From: Psychrobacter nivimaris
Lineage (GTDB): Bacteria > Pseudomonadota > Gammaproteobacteria > Pseudomonadales > Moraxellaceae
Assembly: GCF_009812035.1 (NCBI RefSeq)
Contig: NZ_VZIZ01000003.1
Span: forward strand, 1 to 64,000
Direction: 5' to 3'
DNA length: 64,000 nt
Within the stretch, counting starts at the first letter, position 1. Each line of letters starts with the position of its first letter. The position numbers and the translations under genes are program-made. Shown here in pieces: positions 47,828 through 57,711 of the stretch. Under the pieces are notes generated by a model, which searched no databases, was not told where the DNA came from, and saw only the letters and a list, made by a program, of their open reading frames with translations.

Positions 47828-48949
47828 ATGTATCAATTAACAAGAATCAGTAAAGCATTAACAGTGATTAGTCTCTCTAGCTTACTATTCATGGGGCAAA
47901 GCATTGCAGCAGAGACAACGGATAGTGTGAGCTCAAGTGATAGAGTCAAGTCTCCGGCTGAAATGAGTCCAGTGACTAATGGCGTAAGTCAAAAATTAAC
48001 AGGAGATAGCAAAGCTGCGACTTCATTGAATAAGCTACTGCCTACTATTAAATACACAACTGAGAACCTATCTGACAATGCAAAAAAGATAAACAATGTC
48101 ACTTGGACGGCGGATGCAGAGATCGATCGTAATATAGGAACAAAGCTGCAGGCTCTATTAAACTGGCATCATAACGGAGTAGGGCCTGTCGATGGCTACT
48201 GGGGCAAAAATACTCGCAAAGCCATGCAGGCGTTTCAAAAAGCGAATGGTTTAGACGTAACTGATACGTTAAACGCTGAGACGTGGCAAGCGCTGACCAA
48301 AAATGAGAAGCTCACGACTCAACCAGTACTAGTTAGTTATCAGCTTACTGAAGCAGACGTGAATGTCAAAACCACAACCATACCTGCTGATTCTGTTGCC
48401 AAATCCAAGCTTGAGGGAATGTACTACGAAAGTCTTACTGAGGCATTGGCAGAGAAGTTTCATATCAGTGAGAAATATTTAAAATCGCTTAATCCTGATG
48501 CCAGTTTTACTGCGGGTGAAATTATCACGGTATACAACCCTGGCAATCCTAACACTAAGCCTGTGCATCGCGTTGTCGCTGATAAAGCCACTGAGACACT
48601 CTACGCTTATGATGAGAACAATAACTTGATTGCTAGCTATCCGACGACAGTGGGTAGTACAGCGACACCATCACCAACAGGTACGCATACTGTCAAGGTA
48701 AAGGTGCATGAGCCCAACTATACTTATACGGCCAATGACGGTAGCAAGTCTATCATTCCACCAGGTCCTAACAATCCAGTGGGTTCAGTATGGATTGGAC
48801 TTAGTAAACCAACTTATGGCATTCATGGATCGCCAGATCCTGCTCGTATCAGTCGTCAAGCATCAGCAGGTTGTGTGCGTTTGACCAATTGGGATGCGCT
48901 TAGTTTGCTCGGAGTCATAAAAAACGGCGCGACTGTCGAATTTAGTTAA
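47828..48949 (+). CDS. L,D-transpeptidase with peptidoglycan-binding domain
   Basis: Secreted cell-wall enzyme of 373 residues. A signal peptide covers about residues 1–28. A peptidoglycan-binding helical domain lies around 100–160 (LQALLNWHHNGVGPVDGYWG and TRKAMQAFQKANGL), followed by a LysM-like segment at about 195–240. The YkuD catalytic domain spans about 245–372, with His333 in YGIHGS and Cys349 in SAGCVRL. The enzyme is expected to form L,D cross-links or attach proteins to peptidoglycan. AGGAGTATTAC precedes the ATG. Monocistronic, with a terminator after it. Confidence 0.93.
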   Translation: MYQLTRISKALTVISLSSLLFMGQSIAAETTDSVSSSDRVKSPAEMSPVTNGVSQKLTGDSKAATSLNKLLPTIKYTTENLSDNAKKINNVTWTADAEIDRNIGTKLQALLNWHHNGVGPVDGYWGKNTRKAMQAFQKANGLDVTDTLNAETWQALTKNEKLTTQPVLVSYQLTEADVNVKTTTIPADSVAKSKLEGMYYESLTEALAEKFHISEKYLKSLNPDASFTAGEIITVYNPGNPNTKPVHRVVADKATETLYAYDENNNLIASYPTTVGSTATPSPTGTHTVKVKVHEPNYTYTANDGSKSIIPPGPNNPVGSVWIGLSKPTYGIHGSPDPARISRQASAGCVRLTNWDALSLLGVIKNGATVEFS

Positions 48950-48983
48950 ATGTGATAGTACTAAATCATAAAAAATGGACAAA

Positions 48984-49015
48984 AAAATACCGCTAAAATC
49001 TAGCGGTATTTTTTG
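48984..49015. terminator. Bidirectional terminator between L,D-transpeptidase gene and infA
   Basis: AATACCGCTA pairs with TAGCGGTATT around a short loop, flanked by seven A on the left and six T on the right. Confidence 0.85.
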
Positions 49016-49202
49016 TGGTAAGTAGAAACAGTCAATACTAAATAACTAAAATATTGATAGGCAATAATGAGCAGATTAGCATTTTCATTATTATTATCAG
49101 TTTCACTACCCAAGCGTCATATCAGCTATAACGTAGCTATTCGGCTATTGGCTGTATCTTACCAATGCTAATACTTTCATAACCATATTGGTCAGTCAGT
49201 AT

Positions 49203-49424
49203 TTAGTTTTTTCCACGGTAGGTGATACGGCCTTTAGATAGGTCATAAGGTGTCATTTCAACTTTAACCTTATCACCTGTCAAGATACGAATATAATGCT
49301 TACGCATCTTACCAGAAATATGCGCAATGATTTCGTGCCCGTTTTCTAAACGAACTTTGAACAAAGTATTAGGAAGGGTATCAATGACTTCGCCTTCAAA
49401 TTCAATAATATCGTCTTTTGCCAT
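49203..49424 (-). CDS. infA: Translation initiation factor IF-1
   Basis: Small ribosomal A-site binding factor, 73 residues with an S1/OB fold. It starts [13 protein letters not shown] and contains [21 protein letters not shown] and [13 protein letters not shown] take the ATG at 49424, the universal family start; an ATG four codons upstream (49436) is not needed. Single-gene unit on the minus strand. Confidence 0.97.
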   Translation of the reverse strand: MAKDDIIEFEGEVIDTLPNTLFKVRLENGHEIIAHISGKMRKHYIRILTGDKVKVEMTPYDLSKGRITYRGKN

Positions 49425-49545
49425 AATTTGTATCAATCAATTAAAAAATAAGCCCATATTATACGTAAGTTAGCGGATTAAAGCAATACGAACCTGCTTT
49501 TTACTTGACAGCATGTGAGTGATATGTATGTCAAATTATATCGAT

Positions 49546-50379
49546 TTAGTCAGGTAGGTTTAACCAAAGAGGCGTTAGGGGTGCATCTGGTAATAAGCTT
49601 TGAAAACGTTCAGGATAATAGGCATTGATAAAATATAGTCCATCACCTGAAGCGGTAGGTGGTGCAATCGTTCTATCTTTTTTGTGCAAAATATTCAAAA
49701 AATCTGCTGGTTCTAGCTCATGTCTACCAATGGCATATAATGTACCCATCAAATTGCGAACCATATGATGTAAAAATCCATCTGCTTGTATATCAAAAAC
49801 GATAAATTGGCCATGAGCAAAAAGGTTGGCATGGCTAGTCGTACGCACCGGTTGATTGGATTGACAGGCCGCAGCACGGTAACTGCTAAAATCATGTGTA
49901 CCGACGATATCGGCTGCTGCTTGCTGCATGGCTTCTAAATCAAGCGGATCATAGATATGAGTTACTTGATGATTTAGTATGGCAGGGCGCTGTGCTTGAT
50001 TGAGCGTAATATAACGATAGCGACGAGCAATAGCACCAAAACGCGCATGAAAATCAGCTGGCATGGGTTGTACCCAGCGTAGAGCAATATCATCGGGAAG
50101 TAAGCTGTTTACACCACGCAACCAATTATGAGTAGGACGATACGCATGAGTTGTAAAATGGGCAATCATATTGCTAGCATGTACACTGGCATCAGTACGC
50201 CCAGCTGCGATGACTTCTACAGGCTCGTTAGCCACTTTGCCGATAGCTGTTTCTAAGGCTTCTTGTACGCCCAAAACCTCTCGTTGTCGTTGCCAGCCAT
50301 GATAATGAGTTCCTAAGAACTCAATAGCAATCGCTAAAGTGTAGGTTGATTCAGTTTCGATAATTTCAGTCTCAGACAT
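49546..50379 (-). CDS. truA: tRNA pseudouridine(38-40) synthase
   Basis: Makes pseudouridine at positions 38–40 in tRNA anticodon arms; 277 residues. The catalytic aspartate is in AGRTDASVHA near residue 62. Other landmarks are FLGTHYHGWQRQ near 21 and ADGFLHHMVRNLMGTL near 200. The gene follows the asparaginase gene on the same strand with a 43-base gap, and fimV, asparaginase and truA may share transcripts. Confidence 0.96.
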   Translation of the reverse strand: MSETEIIETESTYTLAIAIEFLGTHYHGWQRQREVLGVQEALETAIGKVANEPVEVIAAGRTDASVHASNMIAHFTTHAYRPTHNWLRGVNSLLPDDIALRWVQPMPADFHARFGAIARRYRYITLNQAQRPAILNHQVTHIYDPLDLEAMQQAAADIVGTHDFSSYRAAACQSNQPVRTTSHANLFAHGQFIVFDIQADGFLHHMVRNLMGTLYAIGRHELEPADFLNILHKKDRTIAPPTASGDGLYFINAYYPERFQSLLPDAPLTPLWLNLPD

Positions 50380-50422
50380 TAGGGTTTCTAAACTTATAAA
50401 GTGGGAATTAATTAAAAGGTGC

Positions 50423-51523
50423 TTATCGCTTTTTGATGCTAGTGCCAGTTTGATTGACGTTATTTAACCAACGCTGTCTGCGTCTTGCTGGACTATCATA
50501 GCGAAGTAACAACCATAGTAATCGGGCATAAATAGCAGGTATGGTCAAACGCCCACCAGCAATGACATGATGCTCGTACTGCCAACTGCCCGCCGCATAG
50601 CTGTCGCTGACGCCGCCAAACGGACATTGACTGGCCGATATCACCATATGTCCACGCTCATGAGCAAGGTTAAGTGTCTCTGCTAGTGCAGCTGAGTAAG
50701 GGATATTACCGGAGCCAAATCCTAGTAGAATAATGCCACATGGTGGCTGCGACAATAAAGCTTGTAGCTGGTTGTTTATCATCGAAACATCGTTAGGTAG
50801 GCAGTATAGAGCATGAACACTCGCGTTTTCAGCGCGTGCTTTAATAATGGACAGCAAGTCTTGTTGGTCATCAAGCCAATGTTGCCTACGCGTGTCAGGT
50901 AGATTTTTTATATAGCTATTGGCTGGATAAGCGGCGCGAGAATGACCAGTAAATGCCATCAGATCATGGCTGTGAATTTTTTGTACCGTTTGAGCAGGCC
51001 ATGATTCACCCCCAAAACTAATCTTCACACCTGATTCGCCAGCAGCGGCTAGTTTTAATGAGTTGTTGAGATTGCCCCAAGCATCGCTATGTTCGTCGAT
51101 GTTATAGGAATGCAATATTTCACTGTCTAATAATGGGCGCATACTTGCGGTCAGAACAATACAAATATCACTACCTGCAAACGCTTCTGCTAAAAATGCG
51201 CCTAAGTAACTCAACGTATCCGTGCCAGTGATGAGTACAAAGCGTCTATCACCTTTGGTATAAGCATTTAGTAGTAGTTGATAGAAATGCGTAAAATCAC
51301 TAGGGGTAAGTTGGCTGCTGTCTTTGATCAGGGTGTTTTCTAACCATGAGACTGTCGGTAAGTTACTCGTACTGTCTTGTGCAGATAAAAGCTTTTGTAG
51401 GGTAGGCAAAAACACTTCTGCTGATAGTGGCGCTAAAGGTCTGCCGTAGCTACCAAAGGTACCACCAGCATAAATCAGTTGAATAGGATCGGGTAGATTT
51501 TTGAGCATAACAGAAGATGGCAT
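50423..51523 (-). CDS. Asparaginase
   Basis: Predicted L-asparaginase of 366 residues. The first catalytic threonine is in IYAGGTFGSYGRPL near residue 22 and the second in LITGTDTLSYLGAFLAEAF near 100. ILTASMRPL and the C-terminal LLGFGSGNIPYS are also family features. It lacks a signal peptide, so the enzyme is likely cytoplasmic (type I-like). Neither the ATG at 51523 nor the one five codons later has a clear ribosome binding site. In related species an asparaginase-type gene also lies between fimV and truA. Confidence 0.88.
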   Translation of the reverse strand: MPSSVMLKNLPDPIQLIYAGGTFGSYGRPLAPLSAEVFLPTLQKLLSAQDSTSNLPTVSWLENTLIKDSSQLTPSDFTHFYQLLLNAYTKGDRRFVLITGTDTLSYLGAFLAEAFAGSDICIVLTASMRPLLDSEILHSYNIDEHSDAWGNLNNSLKLAAAGESGVKISFGGESWPAQTVQKIHSHDLMAFTGHSRAAYPANSYIKNLPDTRRQHWLDDQQDLLSIIKARAENASVHALYCLPNDVSMINNQLQALLSQPPCGIILLGFGSGNIPYSAALAETLNLAHERGHMVISASQCPFGGVSDSYAAGSWQYEHHVIAGGRLTIPAIYARLLWLLLRYDSPARRRQRWLNNVNQTGTSIKKR

Positions 51524-51623
51524 AGTATCAACACAGTAAACAATTATGGAAGAAAAGAGGCGCTAGAGGATTGAGCAACGATGGCTGAAGGGTTCAATAA
51601 TAGATAGTATTAGAGTTAAATGC

Positions 51624-51668
51624 AAAAAAAATCAGCAAACATTCCGTGATTAGGAAGTACTTGCTGAT
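51624..51668 (-). terminator. Terminator downstream of the fimV genes
   Basis: ATCAGCAA (51631–51638) pairs with TTGCTGAT (51661–51668), with further imperfect pairing inside. On the minus strand seven T follow the stem. Confidence 0.75.
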
Positions 51669-51686
51669 AAGAGACTAGACTATTAA

Positions 51687-53336
51687 CTACGCAGTACGTT
51701 CAAGTAATAGCTGTGCTTGCTGTTTCTGCTCACTGGTACCTTGAGCTATCACCTCATTGAGTAGACGCTTTGCACTGTCATATTCACCCAGTTGCAGATA
51801 TTGATCTGCCAAGTCTAACGTCACTTGATTACTGTCTAACGACTTTACAAAATCAAAATCTGCTGCGAACCGTGATGAGAAGTCTTCTGCTGATTCAGTC
51901 TCTTGAGGCGTGATAGAAGTGTCACTCTCAACTGGCGCAGCTGTAGAGACTGGAGTATTGGTCGACGGAGCGTCGAATAGAGAATCAGCATCGTCAATAT
52001 TAAAATCATCGTCTATCAGCGTATTGTCATCAAACCTCAATGATGCAGTAGGTGCGACATTCGATTCTTCAACATCATTAATCTCGATATCATCATTGAG
52101 TAATGGTTCCTCGAAATTAATATCTGTAAAGCTCTCTTCTTCAAAGGTCGTGCTCTCAGAAGTACTGTTTCCAAAATCAGTATTTTCCAGAATGAAATTG
52201 TCGAAACTACTGTCGTTTTCAGTCGTAGATAGGTCGTCATTGGAGACAGTATTGATATCATCTAATGTATCTAGACTGCCCAAAGATAAAGCAAAGTCAT
52301 CTTCACCGTTTTGGATAGTATCAATAGAGTGTGGTTCTGAATTCGTAGATATGTCATTAGTGACGACGTCGTCTTTGTCTGCATCGGCTGCTAAATCATC
52401 GAAGTCTAATATAAAGTCTTCTTCTAGTACTGCTTTCTCATTGTCATCATGTGAGAGGTTAGTGTCTATAGATGATTCATTCGAAGTATCATCAAATGAA
52501 TCAAAGTCAAACTCAAAGTCACTAAGATCGTCATTTTCGTTATTACTAACATTATCGTTAGCAGAGCTCTCTAAAACGTCGTTATCTACATTGTCTAACG
52601 GTATGACAGGCGTTTCACTTGTCATATTAGGCGCAGCGAAATCGTTCTCTAAATCGCTGAGCGTCAGATCAAAGCTATCATTCGGATTTTCGGTAATAGA
52701 ACTAACATTATCGACTTTGTCTGATAACTCTAAGCTGTCGATAGGTTCATTTATTGCAGTATCGTTATTACTTTCTTCAATTGACTGGTGATCTACTGTA
52801 TTAGTACTATCATTCTGACTAATAGGCAAATCGAAGTCGATAGCGTCAAAATCATCTTTGGCATTGTCCGTTGCCAGTGTTTGCGCAGCGGCAGGTTCTA
52901 ATTCATCAAACGATAGATTTCTTATCTCGTCTGCTTGAGCGATAGTCTGACTGTCGTTATGATTTCTTATAGACTCATAAATATTATTAAAATCTTCTGG
53001 CTGATTTATCGTCGCGTATATGCTGAGTAGTTTAAGAGACAATGCACTGTTATGAGGTTTTTCACTTAGACCACGTTTAATGGTTTCGATCGCCTTGTCA
53101 TAGCGCTGCTGATCCATAAAACGCTGAGCAATAGTGATATGGTCAAATTTATGGCTATTGCTGACATTAGTGTGGGTAGGAGTACCATAATCTACTTTTG
53201 GTGATGTAGTAGACGTATCTTTTCTTGCATTAATAGGCGATGATGACGATTTTTGCGCCTTATTTTTGCGCAAGAATAAAGCAGCCACTAACAGAATAAG
53301 CGCCAATCCGGCGATGATATATAGCATATTGTCCAT
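51687..53336 (-). CDS. FimV C-terminal half encoded as a separate protein
   Basis: Protein of about 549 residues that corresponds to the second half of FimV. It starts with a single membrane segment (LYIIAGLALILLVAALFL), then a basic patch and a TPR-like pair (QRFMDQQRYDKAIETIKRGL). A long, highly acidic Asp/Ser/Asn-rich stretch follows, and it ends in the FimV C-terminal domain (LADQYLQLGEYDSAKRLLNEV). I take the ATG at 53336, which has AGGA six bases upstream; a GTG eight codons earlier has none. The upstream gene encodes the periplasmic half. FimV organises type IV pili and polar signalling in relatives. Confidence 0.85.
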   Translation of the reverse strand: MDNMLYIIAGLALILLVAALFLRKNKAQKSSSSPINARKDTSTTSPKVDYGTPTHTNVSNSHKFDHITIAQRFMDQQRYDKAIETIKRGLSEKPHNSALSLKLLSIYATINQPEDFNNIYESIRNHNDSQTIAQADEIRNLSFDELEPAAAQTLATDNAKDDFDAIDFDLPISQNDSTNTVDHQSIEESNNDTAINEPIDSLELSDKVDNVSSITENPNDSFDLTLSDLENDFAAPNMTSETPVIPLDNVDNDVLESSANDNVSNNENDDLSDFEFDFDSFDDTSNESSIDTNLSHDDNEKAVLEEDFILDFDDLAADADKDDVVTNDISTNSEPHSIDTIQNGEDDFALSLGSLDTLDDINTVSNDDLSTTENDSSFDNFILENTDFGNSTSESTTFEEESFTDINFEEPLLNDDIEINDVEESNVAPTASLRFDDNTLIDDDFNIDDADSLFDAPSTNTPVSTAAPVESDTSITPQETESAEDFSSRFAADFDFVKSLDSNQVTLDLADQYLQLGEYDSAKRLLNEVIAQGTSEQKQQAQLLLERTA

Positions 53337-53387
53337 AGTTATTCCTACGCCTGTGATCACAATCTAATGTATGAGTCAGTTAGGCAA

Positions 53388-55145
53388 TTATTGATTGCGT
53401 AATTTTTCGAGACGAGCCTGTAGCTCAGCCAATTTTTGGTTTTGTAATTGAATTTTTTTAGTATAGCTACTAAGAGTGCTACTGGTACTTGATAAACGTT
53501 GGGCCTGTGATGCTGCTTGTTGCCGTGATGCTTTGAGTGTCTCTAATATATCTGTACTCAAACCATTCCCTGTGTTTGATGCCGCTTTGGCTTGAGTGCC
53601 ATCTGCATTACCATCTCGCCCGGGCGCAAGCACAGAAAATTGTGCTTTTGATAAAGTCTGTGTTTTAGTCGTAGTGACTTTTTCAGGGCGTTTGGCCGCT
53701 TGCATGCTTATAGAGGGTCTTTTAAAAGGTCTTTGAGCTGTTTTTTGCATCGCTGCTGTATTTGCTCTGCGAATATATTGTCTTTGTGCATCGATAGCTG
53801 CTTCTAAGTTTTTTTGCGATGGTATGACATCGTAACTAGGCAAAATAAGCTTAGCATCTGCTTTTAATTGATCTGCGTCTTTATTGATAAAGGCATCAGG
53901 GTTTTGTGACTGAATTTGCTTCATCACAATGGAAGTATCTAGATTATTTTCTTGCGCGATCTGCTGAGCAATAATCCATAGGCTATCGTTACGTTGTACT
54001 TGGTATTGATTAGTTGTCGTACTATCTATTGCTCTATCATTTGAAGACGCATTATTGATAGCGCTATTAGCGGTTTTCGAAGTTGTATTGTCAATAGAAG
54101 CCGCCAAGACGCTAGTATCATTTTTCTCAGTATTGCTTGCTATGATGCTAGTAGTCGGAGTAGGTACGGGTGATGCGTCAGCGTCTATTTTTTTACGACT
54201 CGGCTGTATCTGCCGTGTGACTTGAATATTTAGAGTGTCGAGTGGTTTATCAATCAATACTTTATCTAAGATAGGAGTGTTCTTAATACTTGCTTTGGCG
54301 TTATCATTGGCACTAACTTTCGTAGTTTCAGTGTTGTTGTTTGCATTTAAGAAACTGCTATCTAAACGGTTCGCTGAACTAAGTCCGTTACCAGTATTCT
54401 TTGCATTACTGATAGTGTTTTTTATATCAGAGTCGCTATTTAAGCGCCCATTATCAAGTCGACTAGGCGCGTAAGTAAAGTTGCTAGTCTGCGAAGTAGC
54501 TGTCACTGTCGGTGCTTGTATGTTAGACACTGATCTAGAAATAGAAGAGTCAACTGTTGCTATGTTTGCTAGAGCTGGTTTATTTGCAGCAGCGTTAGAT
54601 ACCGATATTAGTGGCGGCGGTGCACCTTTTCTTACGGTTAACGGTTTTGCAGCGCTTGCAGAAACATTTGGTAAATTGAGTTTCTGAGTGCCTTTAACAC
54701 TGTTCTTGGAAGCATTATTAATCGGTAGACTATCGCTTAACGGCATTAATAATGTTTTTGGTACGACATTTTGCTGCCCATTATCATTGATCGATAACAC
54801 CAAATCAGCAAAAGGCTTGGACACAGGCTGTGATGTGCTGATTAATACTTGACCGCTAGTCGCTGAAGTTGCTTGAAAGCGCACCTGCATTGAATCAGTC
54901 GGCGTCAATCCCATCTGTTGATAGATAACTGGATTGGCCAAGCTTGCTGAAAAATCAGACGCTCGTATGTCAGTGACCACGATACTTGCGCTCAACGGTT
55001 CATGCTGAGCTGAGCTAACCACGGTCTTACCGATAGTTGCCGCTTGCGCGCTTGGAATAATAGCGGCCAAACCTACAGAATAAAGTAATGCCATCGATAC
55101 CGCGCGATGCACAGGAGTCAAGCGACGAGATAAATGACAAGACAT
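53388..55145 (-). CDS. fimV: FimV N-terminal half (periplasmic, LysM)
   Basis: 585 residues. A signal peptide (about 1–36, ending AQA) is followed by the FimV N-terminal domain (TIGKTVVSSAQHEPLSASIV, YQQMGLTP; to about 145). A long Asn/Ser/Thr-rich linker leads to a LysM-type peptidoglycan-binding domain near 382–435 (YQVQRNDSLWIIAQQI) and a C-terminal coiled coil (about 540–585). The protein stops there with TAA. In most relatives the same chain continues through a membrane segment into the cytoplasmic domain, which here is a separate gene 51 bases downstream. Confidence 0.88.
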   Translation of the reverse strand: MSCHLSRRLTPVHRAVSMALLYSVGLAAIIPSAQAATIGKTVVSSAQHEPLSASIVVTDIRASDFSASLANPVIYQQMGLTPTDSMQVRFQATSATSGQVLISTSQPVSKPFADLVLSINDNGQQNVVPKTLLMPLSDSLPINNASKNSVKGTQKLNLPNVSASAAKPLTVRKGAPPPLISVSNAAANKPALANIATVDSSISRSVSNIQAPTVTATSQTSNFTYAPSRLDNGRLNSDSDIKNTISNAKNTGNGLSSANRLDSSFLNANNNTETTKVSANDNAKASIKNTPILDKVLIDKPLDTLNIQVTRQIQPSRKKIDADASPVPTPTTSIIASNTEKNDTSVLAASIDNTTSKTANSAINNASSNDRAIDSTTTNQYQVQRNDSLWIIAQQIAQENNLDTSIVMKQIQSQNPDAFINKDADQLKADAKLILPSYDVIPSQKNLEAAIDAQRQYIRRANTAAMQKTAQRPFKRPSISMQAAKRPEKVTTTKTQTLSKAQFSVLAPGRDGNADGTQAKAASNTGNGLSTDILETLKASRQQAASQAQRLSSTSSTLSSYTKKIQLQNQKLAELQARLEKLRNQ

Positions 55146-55255
55146 GAATAGTCCTTTACAAAATAAGTTATCTTTGCTGTTATAACAAAGTACGGTTTAG
55201 TTTACCAGTTTATTTCACAACTGTTGCGTCCAATGCATAAATGTTTATTTAATGT

Positions 55256-56458
55256 TTAGCTTGTTTTCTTATCAAGTAACATAGCATCGCCATAGCTAAA
55301 GAATCGATATTCTTTTTCAATAGCATGATGATAGGCATGTTCAATCGATGCTTTGCCAGAAAAAGCTGATACCAACATTAGCAACGTCGATTTGGGTAAA
55401 TGAAAGTTTGTTAACAGTCGATCAATGACACCGAATTTAAACCCTGGATAAATAAAAATGTCCGTGTCCCCTGACCAGCTAGAAAGTGCTTGCCCATTGA
55501 TAGCTGTTTTTTGATACGCCGTTTCAAGGACGCGAGTCACCGTGGTACCAATAGCAATAACCTTATTGCCATTTGCATGCGTCTGATTAATCAGCTCAGC
55601 AGTTGCTTGTGGCAGATGTGCATACTCACTGTGCATAGTATGATTGAGTAGATTGTCTGTTTTAACTGGCGCAAAGGTACCAGCGCCAACATGCAATGTC
55701 ACAAAAGCAGTACTGATGCCTTTTTCCACCAGCTTATTGAGCACCAAGTCATCGAAATGCAAACTTGCTGTCGGTGCAGCGACACTTGCAAGCTTAGCGG
55801 GATCATGAAACACCGTTTGATAACGAGTATTATCAGTGTCATCGGCCTGACGTTCAAAGTAAGGCGGGATAGGTAGCTCGCCGTAAAGTTCTAAATCAGG
55901 CAAAATTGGCGCATCAAAGGCTAAAATAAACAAGTTGTCCTGACGACCAATCATCGCGCCACTCATATGACTATCGGCCAGTTGAAAACGTTGACCAAGT
56001 TTCAGTGCTTTGCTGGCTTTTACATGGCAAAGAGCAATATGTTCTTGGTTGACTGATTCATTATTTGAATCTTCTAAATGCAGTGTCGTTATATCTAAGT
56101 CTGAGACAGTAACCAATCGCTCAATCAAAACCTCAAGTTTACCGCCAGTATCTTTTTGACCAAATAGGCGTGCCTTCATCACCTTTGTATCATTAAATAC
56201 AATCAGGTCTCCAGCATCTAATAAATCAGGCAACTCAGAAAACAAACAGTCTTCTACAGGCGTAGCATTTGTGTCAGTGTGAGCAGGCAAGTACAAAAGT
56301 TTTGAAGCAGAACGCTGCGCTAATGGATATCGCGCAATCAAACGATCTGGTAGGTCATAGTCGTAATCTTCCACGCTTAGATAATCTAAGACGTCACTAT
56401 TGTTATCGGTATCAAGCGGGGCATTAGAATCGGAAGATGCAGTGTGAGCGTTGGTCAT
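55256..56458 (-). CDS. queA: S-adenosylmethionine:tRNA ribosyltransferase-isomerase
   Basis: Transfers and rearranges the ribosyl part of AdoMet onto 7-aminomethyl-7-deazaguanine in tRNA to give epoxyqueuosine; 400 residues. Landmarks: DYDLPDRLIARYPLAQRSASKLL near 32, IVFNDTKVMKARLFG, YGELPIPPYFERQ, TLHVGAGTFAPVK and YPGFKFGVIDRLLTNFHLPKSTLLMLV. It is about 50 residues longer than typical because of an N-terminal Asp/Asn-rich extension and an insert around 115–135. The partner tgt gene is not in the window. Confidence 0.95.
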   Translation of the reverse strand: MTNAHTASSDSNAPLDTDNNSDVLDYLSVEDYDYDLPDRLIARYPLAQRSASKLLYLPAHTDTNATPVEDCLFSELPDLLDAGDLIVFNDTKVMKARLFGQKDTGGKLEVLIERLVTVSDLDITTLHLEDSNNESVNQEHIALCHVKASKALKLGQRFQLADSHMSGAMIGRQDNLFILAFDAPILPDLELYGELPIPPYFERQADDTDNTRYQTVFHDPAKLASVAAPTASLHFDDLVLNKLVEKGISTAFVTLHVGAGTFAPVKTDNLLNHTMHSEYAHLPQATAELINQTHANGNKVIAIGTTVTRVLETAYQKTAINGQALSSWSGDTDIFIYPGFKFGVIDRLLTNFHLPKSTLLMLVSAFSGKASIEHAYHHAIEKEYRFFSYGDAMLLDKKTS

Positions 56459-56625
56459 AATCAGTCTTTAAATGGATAGAAATTTTGGCATAATTGTAGC
56501 AGAAATACTGCTATAAAAGGTTGCTTTACTAAGTAGCCAAAGTGCACAAAATATATTTGAATAGCCTAAGCAAAAGTAATAGTTTTTAACTGTTCTCATG
56601 TTTATTACGTTAGTCTTTGTTTATT

Positions 56626-57711
56626 TTACTCAAATAAATTTAATTGAGGCAATAGTTGAGCTGCAGGTGTCAATGACGAAAAAGTGACCCCGACTAATCG
56701 GATAGGGAGCTGGCGCGGAATATCTAAGAATAACTTGTCTAACCAGTAATGAGCAGATTCAGCACTACTAAAAGCGGTGGTTAGCGTGTGTGTACGGGTA
56801 ATCTGAGTAAAGTCAGCATACTTAACCTTGAGCGTTATAGTATGAGCGACGAGATTTTTTTTGTGCAGTTGCGCGAAGGCATCCGCGTTTTGTTCATAGA
56901 TTTGTACACGTAACGCCGTGTCATCGTTTAGGTTTTCTCTAAAAGTAGTCTCCGAACCAACAGACTTATGCAGGCGCTCAGATTTGACAGCGCGTTCATC
57001 CCGACCATGAGCGATATCATGATAAAACTGTCCTCGCTTACCAAACTCATCAATCAATACTTCGGCTGACATACGGCGTAGATCAGCACCGTTAGTCACG
57101 CCCATTGCATGTAATCGTCTTGCCGTTGCTTTACCTATCCCATGAAATCGTTCAATAGGTAGTGTGCTGATAAAAGCATCAGCGTCTTCTGGCGTGATAA
57201 TAGCGGTGCCGTTAGGCTTGTTGATGTCAGAGGCAATCTTGGCCAACATCTTGTTGAAAGACACGCCAGCAGAAGCAGTCAATCCTGTATGTTGTAATAT
57301 TTGTGTTCTTAACCAGTTGGCCATTAATGTCGCTGAGCCTTTATGTACAGTAAGACCAGTGACATCGAGATAAGCTTCATCTAGCGATAATGGCTCAACA
57401 TGAGGCGTTAAGCTGTACATGATATTGCGAATATCGCTGCTAACAGCTCGATATATTTCAAAACGTGGTCTAACAAATATGACTTCTGGACAACGTTTGC
57501 GAGCCTCATAACAAGACATGGCTGAGCGCACCCCAAACTGACGTACCTCATAGCTAGCCGCTGCTACAACACCGCGACCATTTGGATCTCCACCAACCAC
57601 TAGTGGCTTGCCCCGTAATTCTGGGAAGTCACGTTGTTCTACACTGGCATAAAACGCATCCATATCTATATGAATGATTTTACGTGGATTGGATGCTGTA
57701 GGAGTTTTCAT
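56626..57711 (-). CDS. dinB: DNA polymerase IV
   Basis: Y-family translesion polymerase of 361 residues. The catalytic acids are in IHIDMDAFYASVEQRD near residue 14 and PLSLDEAYLDVT near 110. The helix-hairpin-helix region is FHGIGKATARRLHAMGV near 184, and a little-finger domain follows. The protein ends in LPQLNLFE, a QxxLxLF-like clamp-binding tail. I see no convincing SOS-type operator upstream. Moraxellaceae often lack a standard LexA system. Confidence 0.95.
   Translation of the reverse strand: MKTPTASNPRKIIHIDMDAFYASVEQRDFPELRGKPLVVGGDPNGRGVVAAASYEVRQFGVRSAMSCYEARKRCPEVIFVRPRFEIYRAVSSDIRNIMYSLTPHVEPLSLDEAYLDVTGLTVHKGSATLMANWLRTQILQHTGLTASAGVSFNKMLAKIASDINKPNGTAIITPEDADAFISTLPIERFHGIGKATARRLHAMGVTNGADLRRMSAEVLIDEFGKRGQFYHDIAHGRDERAVKSERLHKSVGSETTFRENLNDDTALRVQIYEQNADAFAQLHKKNLVAHTITLKVKYADFTQITRTHTLTTAFSSAESAHYWLDKLFLDIPRQLPIRLVGVTFSSLTPAAQLLPQLNLFE

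Noticed and set aside
51910..52791. Long plus-strand open frame of 293 codons, serine-rich
   Set aside because: It is the exact opposite-strand image of the Asp/Ser/Asn-rich part of the FimV second half; codon composition of that stretch removes stop codons on the other strand. No ribosome binding site or family likeness.
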